Notes: generated by a model from the sequence alone, not told the origin. A DNA stretch of 64,000 nucleotides from Vibrio injensis (GCF_001895205.1 NZ_BDJF01000006.1:507581-571580), one strand, 5' to 3'. Shown: positions 30,921 through 41,455, numbered from the stretch's first letter. A program made the numbers and translations.

Positions 30921-30948
30921 ATTATACTGTTGATTCATACAGTGTCCA
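30921..30948 (-). promoter_or_regulatory. recA promoter
   Basis: -35 TGGACA (30943-30948, 5 of 6) and a perfect -10 TATAAT (30921-30926) with a 16-bp spacer. The spacer is occupied exactly by the LexA operator. Confidence 0.85.
30927..30942. promoter_or_regulatory. LexA (SOS) box of recA
   Basis: A CTGT-N8-ACAG match to the gammaproteobacterial LexA consensus, with both half-sites perfect. It fills the 16 bp between the -35 and -10 boxes, so bound LexA must block RNA polymerase. Confidence 0.93.
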
Positions 30949-30977
30949 GAGCTGTATGAAGATTTTTGCGCCTTAGT

Positions 30978-31469
30978 TCAAATCGTCGAAGATAAATGGT
31001 CACTGATGATTTGTAACGCATGGATGATCGCTTGCTCGCGAACGCTCACTCTATCCCCTTGAAAAAAAATCGTTTCTACTCTCCGCCAATCTTGGTTACT
31101 TGCCCAAGCAAAACACACTGTGCCGACGGGCTTATCTTCCGTTGCTCCTGACGGACCAGCGATACCACTGATCGCCACTCCAATGGTCGCTTGTGAATGC
31201 AACAGGGCTCCCTGCACCATTTCTAGCACAACCGGTTCAGACACCGCGCCATATTCCAATAAGGTTTGTGAGCGTACGCCGAGCATCTCTTGTTTGGCTT
31301 GATTACTGTAAGTGACAAAAGCGCGATCGAACCAAGCCGAGCTGCCTGCTGTCTCAGTGATAGCATAGGCAACCCCACCTCCCGTACATGATTCTGCGCT
31401 AGTCATTATTTGCTGAGCCGCCAATAGCTGCTGTCCGACTTGTTGGCTAAGTGCGATAAGGTTACTCAT
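30978..31469 (-). CDS. pncC: Nicotinamide-nucleotide amidase (CinA C-terminal domain)
   Basis: A 163-aa stand-alone CinA C-terminal domain with Glu-Ser-Cys-Thr-Gly-Gly near residue 26 and Gly-Ile-Ala-Gly-Pro-Ser-Gly near 105. It deamidates NMN to nicotinate mononucleotide in NAD salvage. It lies immediately upstream of recA, its common neighbour. Confidence 0.93.
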   Translation of the reverse strand: MSNLIALSQQVGQQLLAAQQIMTSAESCTGGGVAYAITETAGSSAWFDRAFVTYSNQAKQEMLGVRSQTLLEYGAVSEPVVLEMVQGALLHSQATIGVAISGIAGPSGATEDKPVGTVCFAWASNQDWRRVETIFFQGDRVSVREQAIIHALQIISDHLSSTI

Positions 31470-31509
31470 GCTACCCCCTACTTATTTTCGATCCAATCAT
31501 CCAAAATCA

Positions 31510-31541
31510 TAAAACATAATGGGTACCATTCGGTACCCATT
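31510..31541 (-). terminator. Terminator of the sulfate transporter operon
   Basis: AATGGGTACC-GAAT-GGTACCCATT, a 10-bp perfect stem, followed on the minus strand by ATGTTTTATG. It lies 29 nt past the cysA stop and before pncC. Confidence 0.75.
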
Positions 31542-31569
31542 GATTAACATCGCACAGTCATGATGACTC

Positions 31570-32697
31570 TTAAATTTCAAACATCAAACTGTCCGCATCG
31601 AGGAACGGCCAGCGAATAACCTGAGGAGATTGACTTTGTTCGTCAAAAAAATACCCGACCTGTGGCATAGCAAATACTTTGTCACCACGAGCAATAGGCT
31701 GCTCATTTAAAGCGCGATGAGTCAGTTTCGCTTCCCATGGTTCAGGGCTTTGCCAACCGATAGGTGCAAGCTCGACTCGTACCTCCGCACCAACAGGATT
31801 AATCGACAAGACCTCACAAGGTAAGTACGCTTGACTGTTCTCTTTGAGAGAAATACTCAACTCATGACTACGAACGTAAAGTGTTCCAGTTTGTTGAATC
31901 GCCCTCTGCTGAGGCGGCAAAATAAAAGCCTGATCATTTTGCCAATGGGGAGCCTGCCACTGAGCAGGAAAAACATTCACATTACCAAAAAAGTCGAACA
32001 CAAAACGACTGTTCGGCTCAGCGTACAGCTGAACAGGGGTATCGACTTGTTCAATACGACCATTACTCATCACCACCACACGATCAGAAAGCTCTAAGGC
32101 CTCATCTTGATCGTGCGTAACAAAAACACTGGTAAAGCCGAGTTCATCATGCAAACTGCGTAACCAGCGACGTAACTCTTTACGTACTTTGGCATCGAGT
32201 GCACCAAACGGCTCATCCAACAACAATACTTCTGGTTGAGTGGCCAATGCTCTCGCCAATGCAATACGCTGTTTTTGTCCACCCGATAACTGCTCTGGAT
32301 AGCGATCCGCCAAGTGACCAAGTTGAACGATTTCAAGCAGTTGCTTGACTCGTCGAGCGATTTCAGTCGATGTTGGCCGTTGGCGACGCTCCATCACTTG
32401 TAAACCAAAGGCTACGTTATCTGCAACGGTCATGTGCCGAAACAGAGCGTAATTTTGAAACACGAATCCAACTCGACGATCACGAACATGAACATGGGTC
32501 ACGTCGCGGTCACGAAAATGAATGTGTCCCGTATCCGCACCTTCTAAACCAGCGATAATACGTAGTAAGGTAGTTTTTCCAGATCCAGAAGGGCCCAGTA
32601 AACCAATCATTTCTCCGTCATCAATATGTAAAGAGAGCGGTGATAAAGCCTGAAATGCTCCAAAGTTTTTGGAAATATTATCTAAACGAATACTCAT
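31570..32697 (-). CDS. cysA: Sulfate/thiosulfate ABC transporter ATP-binding protein
   Basis: A 375-aa ABC ATPase with Walker A Gly-Pro-Ser-Gly-Ser-Gly-Lys-Thr-Thr near residue 36, signature Leu-Ser-Gly-Gly-Gln near 137, Walker B Leu-Leu-Leu-Asp-Glu-Pro-Phe-Gly-Ala near 156, and a C-terminal TOBE-type regulatory domain. Its ATG overlaps the cysW stop by 4 nt (ATGA). Energises sulfate import. Confidence 0.94.
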   Translation of the reverse strand: MSIRLDNISKNFGAFQALSPLSLHIDDGEMIGLLGPSGSGKTTLLRIIAGLEGADTGHIHFRDRDVTHVHVRDRRVGFVFQNYALFRHMTVADNVAFGLQVMERRQRPTSTEIARRVKQLLEIVQLGHLADRYPEQLSGGQKQRIALARALATQPEVLLLDEPFGALDAKVRKELRRWLRSLHDELGFTSVFVTHDQDEALELSDRVVVMSNGRIEQVDTPVQLYAEPNSRFVFDFFGNVNVFPAQWQAPHWQNDQAFILPPQQRAIQQTGTLYVRSHELSISLKENSQAYLPCEVLSINPVGAEVRVELAPIGWQSPEPWEAKLTHRALNEQPIARGDKVFAMPQVGYFFDEQSQSPQVIRWPFLDADSLMFEI

Positions 32698-33557
32698 ACC
32701 GTCTCTTGCTCACTATTTGTTTTGCTTTGATTATGTTCTTGTCGCCATTCAACAATCGCTTTTAACACTAACGTCAACAAGGCGATAAATGCCAGTAATG
32801 AAGCGCTCGCGAACGCCGCTTGCGATTGATAATCTTCATATAATACTTGGACATGCAAAGGGAGTGTGTTGGTCTCACCGCGAATATTGCCAGAGACCAC
32901 CGCTACCGCACCAAATTCACCAATCGCCCTAGCATTGGTTAAGATCACCCCGTAGATAAGAGCCCATTTGATATTCGGTAACGTCACTCGACGAAACAAT
33001 TGCCACCACGAAGCCCCTAAAATTACCGCAGCTTCTTCATCCGAGCGGCCTTGCTGCTGCATCAGTGGGATCAGCTCTCGGGCAACAAACGGGCAAGTCA
33101 CAAACACCGTGACCAATACGATCCCCGGCCAAGCAAACATCACCTGTAAATCACGGTCAAATAGCCACTGACCTAACCAGCCATTACTGCCATAGAGCAG
33201 TAAGTACAACAGACCAGCAACAACAGGTGAAACTGCAAAGGGAATATCTATGATTGTGGTCAGTACCTTACGTCCCGGAAATTCAAAACGCGTCACCGCC
33301 CAAGCGAGCAACACCCCGAAAACCAAATTAATAGGCACCGTTAATAGAGCAACGAATAACGTCAAACTGATCGCATGACGTGTATCGGGTTCGAGTAAAT
33401 GACCAATATAAGCCGATAGCCCGCTCGCAAACGCTTGCTGAAAAATACTGACTAATGGGATCACTAAAAGTAAAGTAACCCAGAATAGCGCTAATCCTAT
33501 CAAGCTCCATTTCACCCAAGGCGTTTCACCGACTCGTCTCGGCTGTAATCCTTTCAT
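32694..33557 (-). CDS. cysW: Sulfate/thiosulfate ABC transporter permease CysW
   Basis: A 287-aa inner-membrane permease with about six helices and the EAA loop (Glu-Glu-Ala-Ala-Val-Ile-Leu-Gly-Ala) near residue 185, followed by Arg-Ala-Ile-Gly-Glu-Phe-Gly-Ala-Val. The start at 33557 has AAGGAG 7 nt upstream. An in-frame extension to 33599 would overlap cysT and is rejected. It lies between cysT and cysA. Confidence 0.94.
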   Translation of the reverse strand: MKGLQPRRVGETPWVKWSLIGLALFWVTLLLVIPLVSIFQQAFASGLSAYIGHLLEPDTRHAISLTLFVALLTVPINLVFGVLLAWAVTRFEFPGRKVLTTIIDIPFAVSPVVAGLLYLLLYGSNGWLGQWLFDRDLQVMFAWPGIVLVTVFVTCPFVARELIPLMQQQGRSDEEAAVILGASWWQLFRRVTLPNIKWALIYGVILTNARAIGEFGAVAVVSGNIRGETNTLPLHVQVLYEDYQSQAAFASASLLAFIALLTLVLKAIVEWRQEHNQSKTNSEQETV

Positions 33558-33567
33558 CGCCTTCTCC

Positions 33568-34413
33568 TTAACGCCCATGAATACGGCGTAAATAAGCACC
33601 TTGCCATAGATTAATCATCAGCAGTAACAACAAAGAAGCCACTAGCACCACAGAAGCAATCGCGCTCGCCGCAGGAAAATCAAACTCTTGTAAGCGTACA
33701 AAAATCATTAATGATGTGATTTCACTGACATAAGGCATGTTACCTGCGATGAAGATCACCGCACCAAACTCTCCCAAACTGCGCGTAAATGAAAGCGCGA
33801 CGCCAATCAATAGAGCGGGCTTTAACGAGGGCATGATCACTCGCCAAAATACCGCTCGATCCGTCGCACCAAGGGTCATGCCAGCTTCTTCTTCCTCTTT
33901 GGAAATCTCTTCTAACACTGGCTGAACCGTACGAACGACAAAAGGCAAACTGGTAAATACCATCGCCAATACAATCCCTAAAGGGGTGTAAGCAACCTTG
34001 ATACCGAGCTCACTAAGCACACTTCCTACCCATCCGTTGGTTGAGTACAGCGTCGCTAAGGTTATTCCTGCCACTGCCGTGGGGAGCGCAAAGGGTAAGT
34101 CGACTAACGCATCCAAGACCCGTTTGCCATAAAAATCATAACGAACCAAAACCCACGCCAATAAAAGCCCCAATAAACCGTTAAATAATGAGGCAATCAA
34201 AGCCGCTCCGACAGTGACTTTATAACTGGCGACGACTCTGGGATCGGCGATAACCTGCCAATACTCTGTCCAAGACATATTGCTGGTTTGAATGATTAAA
34301 CCACTCGCTGGCAGCAATAAAATTAAACTAATAAAAAATAGCGAGGTCCCGAGACTAACCCCAAAGCCGGGCAATACTCTTTTATGACGTGGTCGCGTGA
34401 GAGAACGGCTCAT
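33568..34413 (-). CDS. cysT: Sulfate/thiosulfate ABC transporter permease CysT (CysU)
   Basis: A 281-aa permease, six predicted helices, EAA loop Glu-Glu-Glu-Ala-Gly-Met-Thr-Leu-Gly-Ala near residue 184 and Thr-Arg-Ser-Leu-Gly-Glu-Phe-Gly-Ala-Val near 217. Forms the channel with CysW. 64 nt after the binding-protein gene and 10 nt before cysW. Confidence 0.94.
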   Translation of the reverse strand: MSRSLTRPRHKRVLPGFGVSLGTSLFFISLILLLPASGLIIQTSNMSWTEYWQVIADPRVVASYKVTVGAALIASLFNGLLGLLLAWVLVRYDFYGKRVLDALVDLPFALPTAVAGITLATLYSTNGWVGSVLSELGIKVAYTPLGIVLAMVFTSLPFVVRTVQPVLEEISKEEEEAGMTLGATDRAVFWRVIMPSLKPALLIGVALSFTRSLGEFGAVIFIAGNMPYVSEITSLMIFVRLQEFDFPAASAIASVVLVASLLLLLMINLWQGAYLRRIHGR

Positions 34414-34477
34414 AAACCCTCTGCAAAAAACTTAAGCGTAAGATAGCCACTTATCGAAATAAGTGGCGAATAATCGG

Positions 34478-35479
34478 TTAACGACGTTGTAATTGATCCA
34501 ATTTTGCGCCATTGGCAAAATGATCTTGCATGGCTTTTTCCCAACCACCTGCGATAGTCTCTACCGTTAATAGTTCGACATCAGGAAAACGATCGGCAAA
34601 CTCGGCTTTCACTTTTTCATCATGAATTCGATAGCTAAAACCAGCCAGTAAACGCTGCGCTTCTTCACTGTACAAATAAGAAAGGTATTCGTGAGCAACT
34701 TCATAAGTGCCTTTACGTTTAGCGGTACGCTCGACAACCGCTACCGGAAATTCAGCCAAAATAGAAATTTTAGGCACCACGACTTGGTAATCATCCATGC
34801 CGTACTGCTGACGAATATTATTAACTTCAGATTCAAAGGTAATCAAGACGTCCCCAAGACCACGCTCAACAAAAGAAGTGGTTGCCCCTCGACCTCCGGT
34901 ATCAAATACCGCAACATTGGCGAGAAACTGTCTTAAAAATCGGTCTTGTTCCGCTTGATTATCAGCGCCAAATTGTTGTTGTGCAAAACCTAGTGCAGCC
35001 AAGTAAGTATAACGCGCATTACCGGAAGTTTTCGGATTTGGAAACACCGATGACACATCGTCGCGAGCTAAATCATCCCAGTTTTGAATATTTTTCGGGT
35101 TACCTTTGCGAACTAAAAATGCGGTTGTTGAATAATAAGGTGAGCTCGCATTAGGAAATTGATCTTGCCAATTGGCGTCGATGAGCTTTCCCCGATCATG
35201 CAGAACTTGCACGTCGGTAACTTGGTTGAAGGTCACCACATCCGCAGCAAGCCCTTGTAAAATAGAACGAGCTTGGGCGGAAGAGCCACCATGAGATTGG
35301 CGTATTTCTACCGTTTGCCCAGTTTTTTCTTGCCAATGCTTAGCAAATAGCGGGTTATAAGCATTGAAAAGCTCACGAGCGATATCATACGATGAGTTAA
35401 GAATGGTTTGATCGGCGGCTGAAACATTCAATGATCCAACCATAAGTAGTGTGGCTAACGCCGACTTAATAAACTTCAT
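34478..35479 (-). CDS. Periplasmic sulfate-binding protein
   Basis: A 333-aa protein with a Sec signal peptide (residues 1-21, Val-Ser-Ala-Ala) and the sulfate-binding family motifs Asn-Ser-Ser-Tyr-Asp near 28, Gln-Ser-His-Gly-Gly-Ser near 60 and Asn-Pro-Lys-Thr-Ser-Gly-Asn-Ala-Arg near 147. First gene of the transporter operon. It could be named sbp or cysP; sequence alone does not separate the sulfate and thiosulfate forms. The AT-rich upstream DNA (ATAACAAAG near 35550) would suit CysB control, but this is an inference. Confidence 0.9.
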   Translation of the reverse strand: MKFIKSALATLLMVGSLNVSAADQTILNSSYDIARELFNAYNPLFAKHWQEKTGQTVEIRQSHGGSSAQARSILQGLAADVVTFNQVTDVQVLHDRGKLIDANWQDQFPNASSPYYSTTAFLVRKGNPKNIQNWDDLARDDVSSVFPNPKTSGNARYTYLAALGFAQQQFGADNQAEQDRFLRQFLANVAVFDTGGRGATTSFVERGLGDVLITFESEVNNIRQQYGMDDYQVVVPKISILAEFPVAVVERTAKRKGTYEVAHEYLSYLYSEEAQRLLAGFSYRIHDEKVKAEFADRFPDVELLTVETIAGGWEKAMQDHFANGAKLDQLQRR

Positions 35480-35739
35480 ATTTGATACTCCACAATTCCC
35501 GTTGCCAGCATGGCTTCCTATTGCTTAGAGTATTAGGTAAATGAATTATAACAAAGCTTATTAATAGAACTTTTTGGAATAAAATCTAGCAATAAATTGT
35601 ATGTCGATTAAACCGTGAGTTTTATAATAAACAGACGACCGGAGTGTGATAAAACAGCTTAGTCTGAACGACACCTCTATCACTCAGACAACCAGCGGTG
35701 TACTGTTTCATCAAATGATCAATGACTAAGGATAAGCAC

Positions 35740-36630
35740 GTGACTGATTTTCCAACCATCGAAGCGTATGTCGGACAAACACCATTAGTTCGTTTACAAA
35801 GATTACCTCAAGGTAACTCAAGTACCGTTTTAGTCAAACTGGAAGGAAATAATCCAGCAGGTTCAGTCAAAGACCGTCCAGCGTTGAATATGATTATTCA
35901 GGCAGAAAAGCGTGGTGATATACAACCTGGAGATAGGATCATCGAAGCCACCAGTGGTAATACTGGTATCGCTTTAGCCATGGCTGCGGCTATTAAAGGC
36001 TACAAAATGACCTTAATCATGCCAGATAACGCAACCCAAGAGCGTAAAGATTCTATGCGCGCCTATGGCTGTGAATTAATTCTGGTCAGTAAAGATCAAG
36101 GGATGGAAGGAGCACGTGATTTAGCTCTGCAAATGCAAGCTCAAGGCAAAGGGAAGGTGTTGGATCAATTTAATAATCCAGATAATCCCTTAGCGCACTT
36201 TCAGTCAACCGGCCCCGAAATTTGGCAGCAAAGCCAAGGAAAAATTACTCACTTTGTCTCTAGTATGGGAACCACTGGCACCATCATGGGGACATCTCGC
36301 TATCTAAAACAACAAAACCCGCAGATCCAAATCATCGGTCTACAACCATCTGAAGGCAGCTCGATACCTGGAATTCGCCGCTGGCCAAAGGAGTATCTAC
36401 CGGGGATTTTTGAACAGTCTCGGGTCGATGTGGTGATGGACATCAGCGAGCAAGACGCTATTCAAACAGCGCGCGCGTTAGCAACTCAGGAGGGGATTTG
36501 CGCAGGTGTTAGCTCCGGAGGCTCTGTATTTGCCGCCTTACAAATCGCCAAACAAAATCCAGGCTCGGTGGTTGTCGCGATCGTCTGTGATCGTGGTGAT
36601 CGTTATCTCTCTTCTGGTCTATTTTCTTGA
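35740..36630 (+). CDS. cysM: Cysteine synthase B
   Basis: A 296-aa PLP enzyme. Lys44 in Gly-Ser-Val-Lys-Asp-Arg is the Schiff-base lysine, Thr-Ser-Gly-Asn-Thr-Gly near 73 binds substrate, and Arg-Gly-Asp-Arg-Tyr-Leu-Ser is the CysM-type end. Makes cysteine (or S-sulfocysteine from thiosulfate) from O-acetylserine. The GTG at 35740 is preferred because AAGGA lies 7 nt upstream; an ATG at 35722 in frame has no ribosome-binding site. Divergent from the sulfate-uptake operon. Confidence 0.93.
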   Translation: MTDFPTIEAYVGQTPLVRLQRLPQGNSSTVLVKLEGNNPAGSVKDRPALNMIIQAEKRGDIQPGDRIIEATSGNTGIALAMAAAIKGYKMTLIMPDNATQERKDSMRAYGCELILVSKDQGMEGARDLALQMQAQGKGKVLDQFNNPDNPLAHFQSTGPEIWQQSQGKITHFVSSMGTTGTIMGTSRYLKQQNPQIQIIGLQPSEGSSIPGIRRWPKEYLPGIFEQSRVDVVMDISEQDAIQTARALATQEGICAGVSSGGSVFAALQIAKQNPGSVVVAIVCDRGDRYLSSGLFS

Positions 36631-36648
36631 AACCAAAAGAGTATTTTT

Positions 36649-36682
36649 GAATGACATGATGAGCCTGTTCATCATGTCATTC
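36649..36682. repeat. Perfect 14-bp inverted repeat between cysM and mutS
   Basis: GAATGACATGATGA and its exact complement flank a 6-nt loop. Neither strand has a following T-tract, so it is not a classical intrinsic terminator. It could be a transcript-end structure or a protein site. Confidence 0.7.
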
Positions 36683-36791
36683 ACTGCCTGCCCCATCGGT
36701 TGATTGCTCATTAATAGTGAAGTTTGTTATCCTCTGCGGCTGAGTTGTTGACGCTCAGAACAAACAACTGGCTAACCGAGTAACGAATACC

Positions 36792-39374
36792 ATGAGTACA
36801 TCCAACGCTTCTTGCATCGAGTCTTCCTCATCTCATACGCCAATGATGAGGCAATATCTTAAACTCAAAGCAGAAAACCCCGATATTTTGCTGTTTTATC
36901 GTATGGGTGATTTTTATGAGCTGTTTTATGATGATGCAAAACGCGCCTCGCAATTATTAGATATCTCACTCACTAAACGTGGAGCGTCCGCTGGTGAGCC
37001 GATTCCTATGGCTGGCGTTCCTTACCATGCCGTCGAAGGCTATTTAGCTAAGCTGGTACAACTGGGAGAATCCATTGCTATTTGCGAACAAATTGGCGAT
37101 CCGGCAACCAGTAAAGGCCCCGTTGAACGTAAAGTAGTACGCATTATTACCCCTGGCACCATTACTGACGAAGCCTTATTGTCTGAGCGTAGCGATAACT
37201 TGATTGCGGCGATTTACCATCAAGACGGTAAATTTGGTTATGCGACTTTGGATGTCACTTCTGGCCGCTTCCAACTTTCTGAACCAGATTCGGTAGAATC
37301 AATGTGCGCTGAACTGCAACGCACTGCACCGCGCGAATTACTCTTTCCTGAGGATTTTGGCCCAGTACAGGTTCTGGCCAATCGTAAAGGTAACCGCCGC
37401 CGCCCGATTTGGGAATTCGAACTCGACACCGCAAAACAGCAGTTGAATCAACAATTTGGTACTCGTGACTTGGTGGGTTTTGGTGTAGAAAAAGCCAAAC
37501 TCGGTTTATGTGCAGCAGGCTGCTTAATTCAATACGTAAAAGATACTCAGCGCACCGCCCTACCCCATATTCGTGCTCTGACTTTTGATCGCCAAGATCA
37601 ATCGGTTATTTTAGATGCAGCGACTCGTCGTAACTTAGAATTAACCCAAAATTTAGCGGGCGGACAAGAGCACACCTTAGCGGAAGTATTAGATCACTGT
37701 GCGACCGCAATGGGTAGCCGCATGCTCAAACGCTGGATTCATCAACCTACTCGCCATATCGACACCATCAATCAACGTTTGGATGGAATCACTGAGTTAA
37801 AACAAGAAGCTCTCTTTGCTGAACTTTCCCCAATACTAAAACAAATTGGCGATATTGAGCGTATCTTGGCTCGTTTAGCACTGCGCTCTGCTCGTCCACG
37901 TGATTTGGCTCGCCTGCGAAATGCGCTACAGCAGTTACCTGAACTCAACCAGCAAATGGCATCACTGAAACACCCTTATTTATGTCAACTACGTCAAGAT
38001 GCCCAGCCTATTGAATCCCTTTCTCTATTGCTAGAACGTGCAATAAAAGATAACCCTCCAGTGGTGATCCGTGATGGCGGAGTGATTGCCGATGGCTATG
38101 ATGCTGAACTGGACGAGTGGCGAAAATTAGCGGCTGGCGCGACCGAGTATCTTGATCAATTAGAAGCCGATGAGCGTGAACGTCACGGTATTGACAGCTT
38201 GAAAGTCGGTTACAACAATGTGCACGGCTTTTATATCCAAGTCAGCCGCGGACAAAGCCAACTTGTGCCACCGCACTATGTACGTCGCCAAACCTTAAAA
38301 AATGCTGAACGCTATATTATTCCTGAGCTCAAAGCACATGAAGACAAAGTTTTAAATTCAAAATCCAAGGCGTTAGCACTAGAAAAACAGCTTTGGGAAC
38401 AATTATTTGATCTGTTACTGCCCCATTTAGAGCGTTTGCAGGCGTTAGCTTCTGCACTCTCACAGTTAGACGTGTTACAAAATTTAGCCGAAAGAGCAGA
38501 AAGCTTGGATTATTGTCGGCCAACTTTAACCGAGAGTATTGGTTTACAGATTCAAGCCGGTCGACATCCAGTGGTTGAGCAAGTGATGAACGATCCCTTT
38601 ATTGCCAACCCAATCACACTCCACCAACAGCGCAAAATGTTGATCATTACTGGTCCGAACATGGGGGGTAAATCGACTTATATGCGCCAAACCGCCTTGA
38701 TCGCCCTGATGGCGCATATGGGCAGTTACGTCCCAGCGCAATCAGCGACGATTGGTTTGTTAGATCGGATTTTCACGCGGATTGGTGCTTCTGATGATCT
38801 GGCTTCAGGACGATCCACGTTTATGGTTGAAATGACCGAAACCGCGAATATTCTGCATAATGCAACACAGCATAGTTTGGTATTGATGGATGAGATTGGC
38901 CGGGGCACCAGCACTTATGATGGGCTCTCTTTAGCATGGGCCAGTGCCGAATGGTTAGCCACTAAAATTGGGGCGATGACTCTATTTGCTACTCACTATT
39001 TTGAGTTAACTGAACTGCCCAACACTTTGCCACATTTGGCGAATGTTCATCTCGATGCGGTTGAGCATGGTGAAAACATCGCCTTCATGCACGCCGTACA
39101 AGAAGGGGCGGCCAGTAAATCTTACGGTTTAGCCGTCGCGAGCTTAGCGGGCGTACCTAAGGCTGTGATTACCAATGCCAAAAATAAACTCGCGCAGCTT
39201 GAGCAACAGCGAGAGACGACGAAGAAACCTGCAGCATCACTGGCTATAACTGATCAAATGAGCTTGATTCCTGAGCCAAGTGAAGTTGAACAACTACTCG
39301 CCGATATTGATCCCGATGAGCTGACACCACGCCAAGCATTAGAAGCCTTATATCGTTTAAAAAAACATTTATAA
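36792..39374 (+). CDS. mutS: DNA mismatch repair protein MutS
   Basis: An 860-aa protein with the mismatch-binding Arg-Met-Gly-Asp-Phe-Tyr-Glu-Leu-Phe (Phe-X-Glu wedge) near residue 40, connector and lever domains, and C-terminal ATPase with Gly-Pro-Asn-Met-Gly-Gly-Lys-Ser-Thr near 622 and Met-Asp-Glu-Ile-Gly-Arg-Gly-Thr near 700. Full length, so no mutator defect is visible. Convergent with rpoS across a shared terminator. Confidence 0.98.
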   Translation: MSTSNASCIESSSSHTPMMRQYLKLKAENPDILLFYRMGDFYELFYDDAKRASQLLDISLTKRGASAGEPIPMAGVPYHAVEGYLAKLVQLGESIAICEQIGDPATSKGPVERKVVRIITPGTITDEALLSERSDNLIAAIYHQDGKFGYATLDVTSGRFQLSEPDSVESMCAELQRTAPRELLFPEDFGPVQVLANRKGNRRRPIWEFELDTAKQQLNQQFGTRDLVGFGVEKAKLGLCAAGCLIQYVKDTQRTALPHIRALTFDRQDQSVILDAATRRNLELTQNLAGGQEHTLAEVLDHCATAMGSRMLKRWIHQPTRHIDTINQRLDGITELKQEALFAELSPILKQIGDIERILARLALRSARPRDLARLRNALQQLPELNQQMASLKHPYLCQLRQDAQPIESLSLLLERAIKDNPPVVIRDGGVIADGYDAELDEWRKLAAGATEYLDQLEADERERHGIDSLKVGYNNVHGFYIQVSRGQSQLVPPHYVRRQTLKNAERYIIPELKAHEDKVLNSKSKALALEKQLWEQLFDLLLPHLERLQALASALSQLDVLQNLAERAESLDYCRPTLTESIGLQIQAGRHPVVEQVMNDPFIANPITLHQQRKMLIITGPNMGGKSTYMRQTALIALMAHMGSYVPAQSATIGLLDRIFTRIGASDDLASGRSTFMVEMTETANILHNATQHSLVLMDEIGRGTSTYDGLSLAWASAEWLATKIGAMTLFATHYFELTELPNTLPHLANVHLDAVEHGENIAFMHAVQEGAASKSYGLAVASLAGVPKAVITNAKNKLAQLEQQRETTKKPAASLAITDQMSLIPEPSEVEQLLADIDPDELTPRQALEALYRLKKHL

Positions 39375-39392
39375 ACACCTAACTATTAAAGC

Positions 39393-39420
39393 AAAAAGGC
39401 ACCGTAACGGTGCCTTTACT
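39393..39420. terminator. Bidirectional terminator between mutS and rpoS
   Basis: AAAGGCACCG-TAA-CGGTGCCTTT, a 10-bp perfect stem-loop 20 nt past mutS and about 20 nt past the rpoS stop on the other strand. Confidence 0.88.
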
Positions 39421-39436
39421 CGCTCATTAAAACCAA

Positions 39437-40414
39437 TTAATAGTCATTATCAACATTAAACAAAGCTTCCATATTCAGCCCTTGTTTAACGAGGATCTCA
39501 CGCAATCGGCGTAAGCCTTCCACTTGGATCTGTCTGACTCGTTCACGAGTAAGGTTAATTTCTCGCCCAACTTCTTCCAGTGTTGATGGTTCATAACCCA
39601 GTAATCCAAAACGGCGTGCTAAGACTTCTTTTTGCTTTGGATTGAGCTCATCAAGCCAATTAAGCAAAGATAAACGAATATCGTCATCTTGAGTCGATAC
39701 TTCCGGATCAGAGTGGTTAGAGTCTGGCAGAATATCCAACAATGCTTTATCGCCATCGCCACCAATCGGAGTATCAACAGAACTGATTCGCTCATTCAAA
39801 CGTAGCATTTTGTTGACATCTTCAACTGGCTTGTCCAGCTCAGCAGCAATCTCTTCTGCCGTAGGTTCATGGTCTAAACGCTGTGAAAGCTCACGAGCGG
39901 TGCGCAAATAGATATTGAGTTCTTTAACAACATGAATCGGTAGACGAATGGTACGAGTTTGATTCATCAGCGCCCGTTCGATGGTTTGACGAATCCACCA
40001 CGTGGCATAAGTCGAAAAACGAAAGCCTCGTTCTGGGTCAAACTTCTCAACCGCTCTGATCAAACCTAGATTGCCTTCTTCAATCAAATCGAGCAAGGCT
40101 AGACCACGGTTACTGTAACGACGAGAGATTTTCACAACCAAGCGTAGGTTACTTTCAATCATTCGCTTGCGCGCGACCTCATCACCACGTAACGCACGTC
40201 GAGCATAAAGAACTTATTCTTCGGCGGTTAAAAGGGGTGAGAAACCAATTTCACTCAAATACATCTGTGTTGCATCTAAGCTTTTGCTCGATGCATCGTA
40301 TTCTTCTTTGAGGTTAATGGCGGATAGTTGCTCAACGTCAGACTCCGCTGCGCTGATAACTTCAGGATCAAAATCAAAATCTTCGACTTTAGTGACTGAA
40401 TTGCTGATACTCAT
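39437..40414 (-). pseudogene. rpoS: Stationary-phase sigma factor RpoS, interrupted by an ochre stop at codon 67
   Basis: The frame from ATG 40414 reads MSISNSVTKVEDFDFDPEVI... to Leu-Leu-Thr-Ala-Glu-Glu, then TAA (40214-40216), then continues in the same frame with [11 protein letters not shown] and all of sigma regions 2-4 to 39437 (325 sense codons in all). RpoS homologues have a third Glu at the stop position, so a single G-to-T change (GAA to TAA) explains it; there is no frameshift. Regions 2.4 (Thr-Trp-Trp-Ile-Arg-Gln) and 4.2 (Arg-Glu-Arg-Val-Arg-Gln-Ile) are intact. An in-frame ATG at 40162 could restart translation but would lose region 1.2. Lies after nlpD, as usual. Confidence 0.93.
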
Positions 40415-40486
40415 AACGCCTCCCCTGGCGAGCTAGCAAGACATTACAACTTCAAATGTCGGCTACATAACTCATCACAAGCATGT

Positions 40487-41455
40487 TTATGGTAAGTAGC
40501 GTTGTGGATTCACTGGCTTACCTTGGTAACGAATTTCAAAATGTAAGCGAACACTGGTGGTTCCTGAGCTGCCCATGGTCGCGATTTTTTGACCGGCAGT
40601 TACATTCTGACCTTCTTGAACCAGCAGTTGATCATTATGAGCATAGGCACTTAGATAGTCATCATTGTGCTTAATAATGATCAAATTGCCGTAGCCGCGT
40701 AGCGCATTACCTGAATACACCACTGTCCCAGCCGCGGTAGAAACAATCGATTGACCTCGCTGACCTGCAATATCAATACCTTTGTTTCCTTGATCTCCTG
40801 CGGAGAAACCTTTAATTACTCTCCCTTTGGTTGGCCATAGCCACTTAGCGATTTTATCGTTATTTTGTGTCGGTTTAGTGACAGGCTGATTAGTAACATT
40901 CACTTTAGGTGTAGATTCAACATACCTGTTTGTTTTCGGTTGTTCAATAGGTGGCGTAGGTGCTTTCCTATCAGTTGTAGGCGTTTTCTTACCATTTTGA
41001 GAGATCGATACAGGATTAGAGTCTTTGCTCTTCACAGACACCGACGGAGTCACGACAACGGGCGTAGGCGCAGTGACAGGAGTCGATGCTGAAGCAACAC
41101 TCCCTACCGAGCTAACATTAGCTCTAGGTCGAGGACCAGCGCCCGTTCCAGCATAAGCAGGAGGCGTATAAACCGGCCCCCATAAACGCAACTTTTGCCC
41201 AGGATGAATCACATAAGGCGCTTGCAGGCGATTAAAACGGATAATATCGTTAACATCTTTATCAGTGATGTAAGAGATAAAATATAAAGTATCGCCTTTT
41301 TTTACCTCATAATAACTGCCTCGATAGCTGCCACGAGGTATTGAATTATAGTCTTTGTTCAGCCCCGAAACTGGCGCAGGAGTGTTAACCGCACAACCAA
41401 ATAGTAAGCAGCACAAACCAATCAACCATCCATTTCGACACTGTAGCTTTTTCAT
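40487..41455 (-). CDS. nlpD: Murein hydrolase activator NlpD (lipoprotein, LysM plus degenerate LytM)
   Basis: A 322-aa protein: lipobox Leu-Phe-Gly-Cys (Cys21), a LysM domain at about 48-92 (Tyr-Glu-Val-Lys-Lys-Gly-Asp-Thr-Leu), a long Pro/Thr/Val linker, and a C-terminal M23/LytM domain (about 210-320). The first zinc ligand position reads Asn-Lys-Gly-Ile-Asp rather than His-X-Gly-X-Asp, so it is predicted to activate an amidase (AmiC type) rather than cut peptidoglycan itself. Its ATG overlaps the pcm stop. In E. coli the main rpoS promoter lies inside nlpD. Confidence 0.94.
   Translation of the reverse strand: MKKLQCRNGWLIGLCCLLFGCAVNTPAPVSGLNKDYNSIPRGSYRGSYYEVKKGDTLYFISYITDKDVNDIIRFNRLQAPYVIHPGQKLRLWGPVYTPPAYAGTGAGPRPRANVSSVGSVASASTPVTAPTPVVVTPSVSVKSKDSNPVSISQNGKKTPTTDRKAPTPPIEQPKTNRYVESTPKVNVTNQPVTKPTQNNDKIAKWLWPTKGRVIKGFSAGDQGNKGIDIAGQRGQSIVSTAAGTVVYSGNALRGYGNLIIIKHNDDYLSAYAHNDQLLVQEGQNVTAGQKIATMGSSGTTSVRLHFEIRYQGKPVNPQRYLP

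Noticed and set aside
39437..40414. Two separate genes (66 aa and 241 aa) or a frameshift in rpoS
   Set aside because: Both pieces lie in one frame with 17 sense codons between the stop and the second ATG, and those codons encode conserved RpoS residues, so it is one gene with a nonsense codon.
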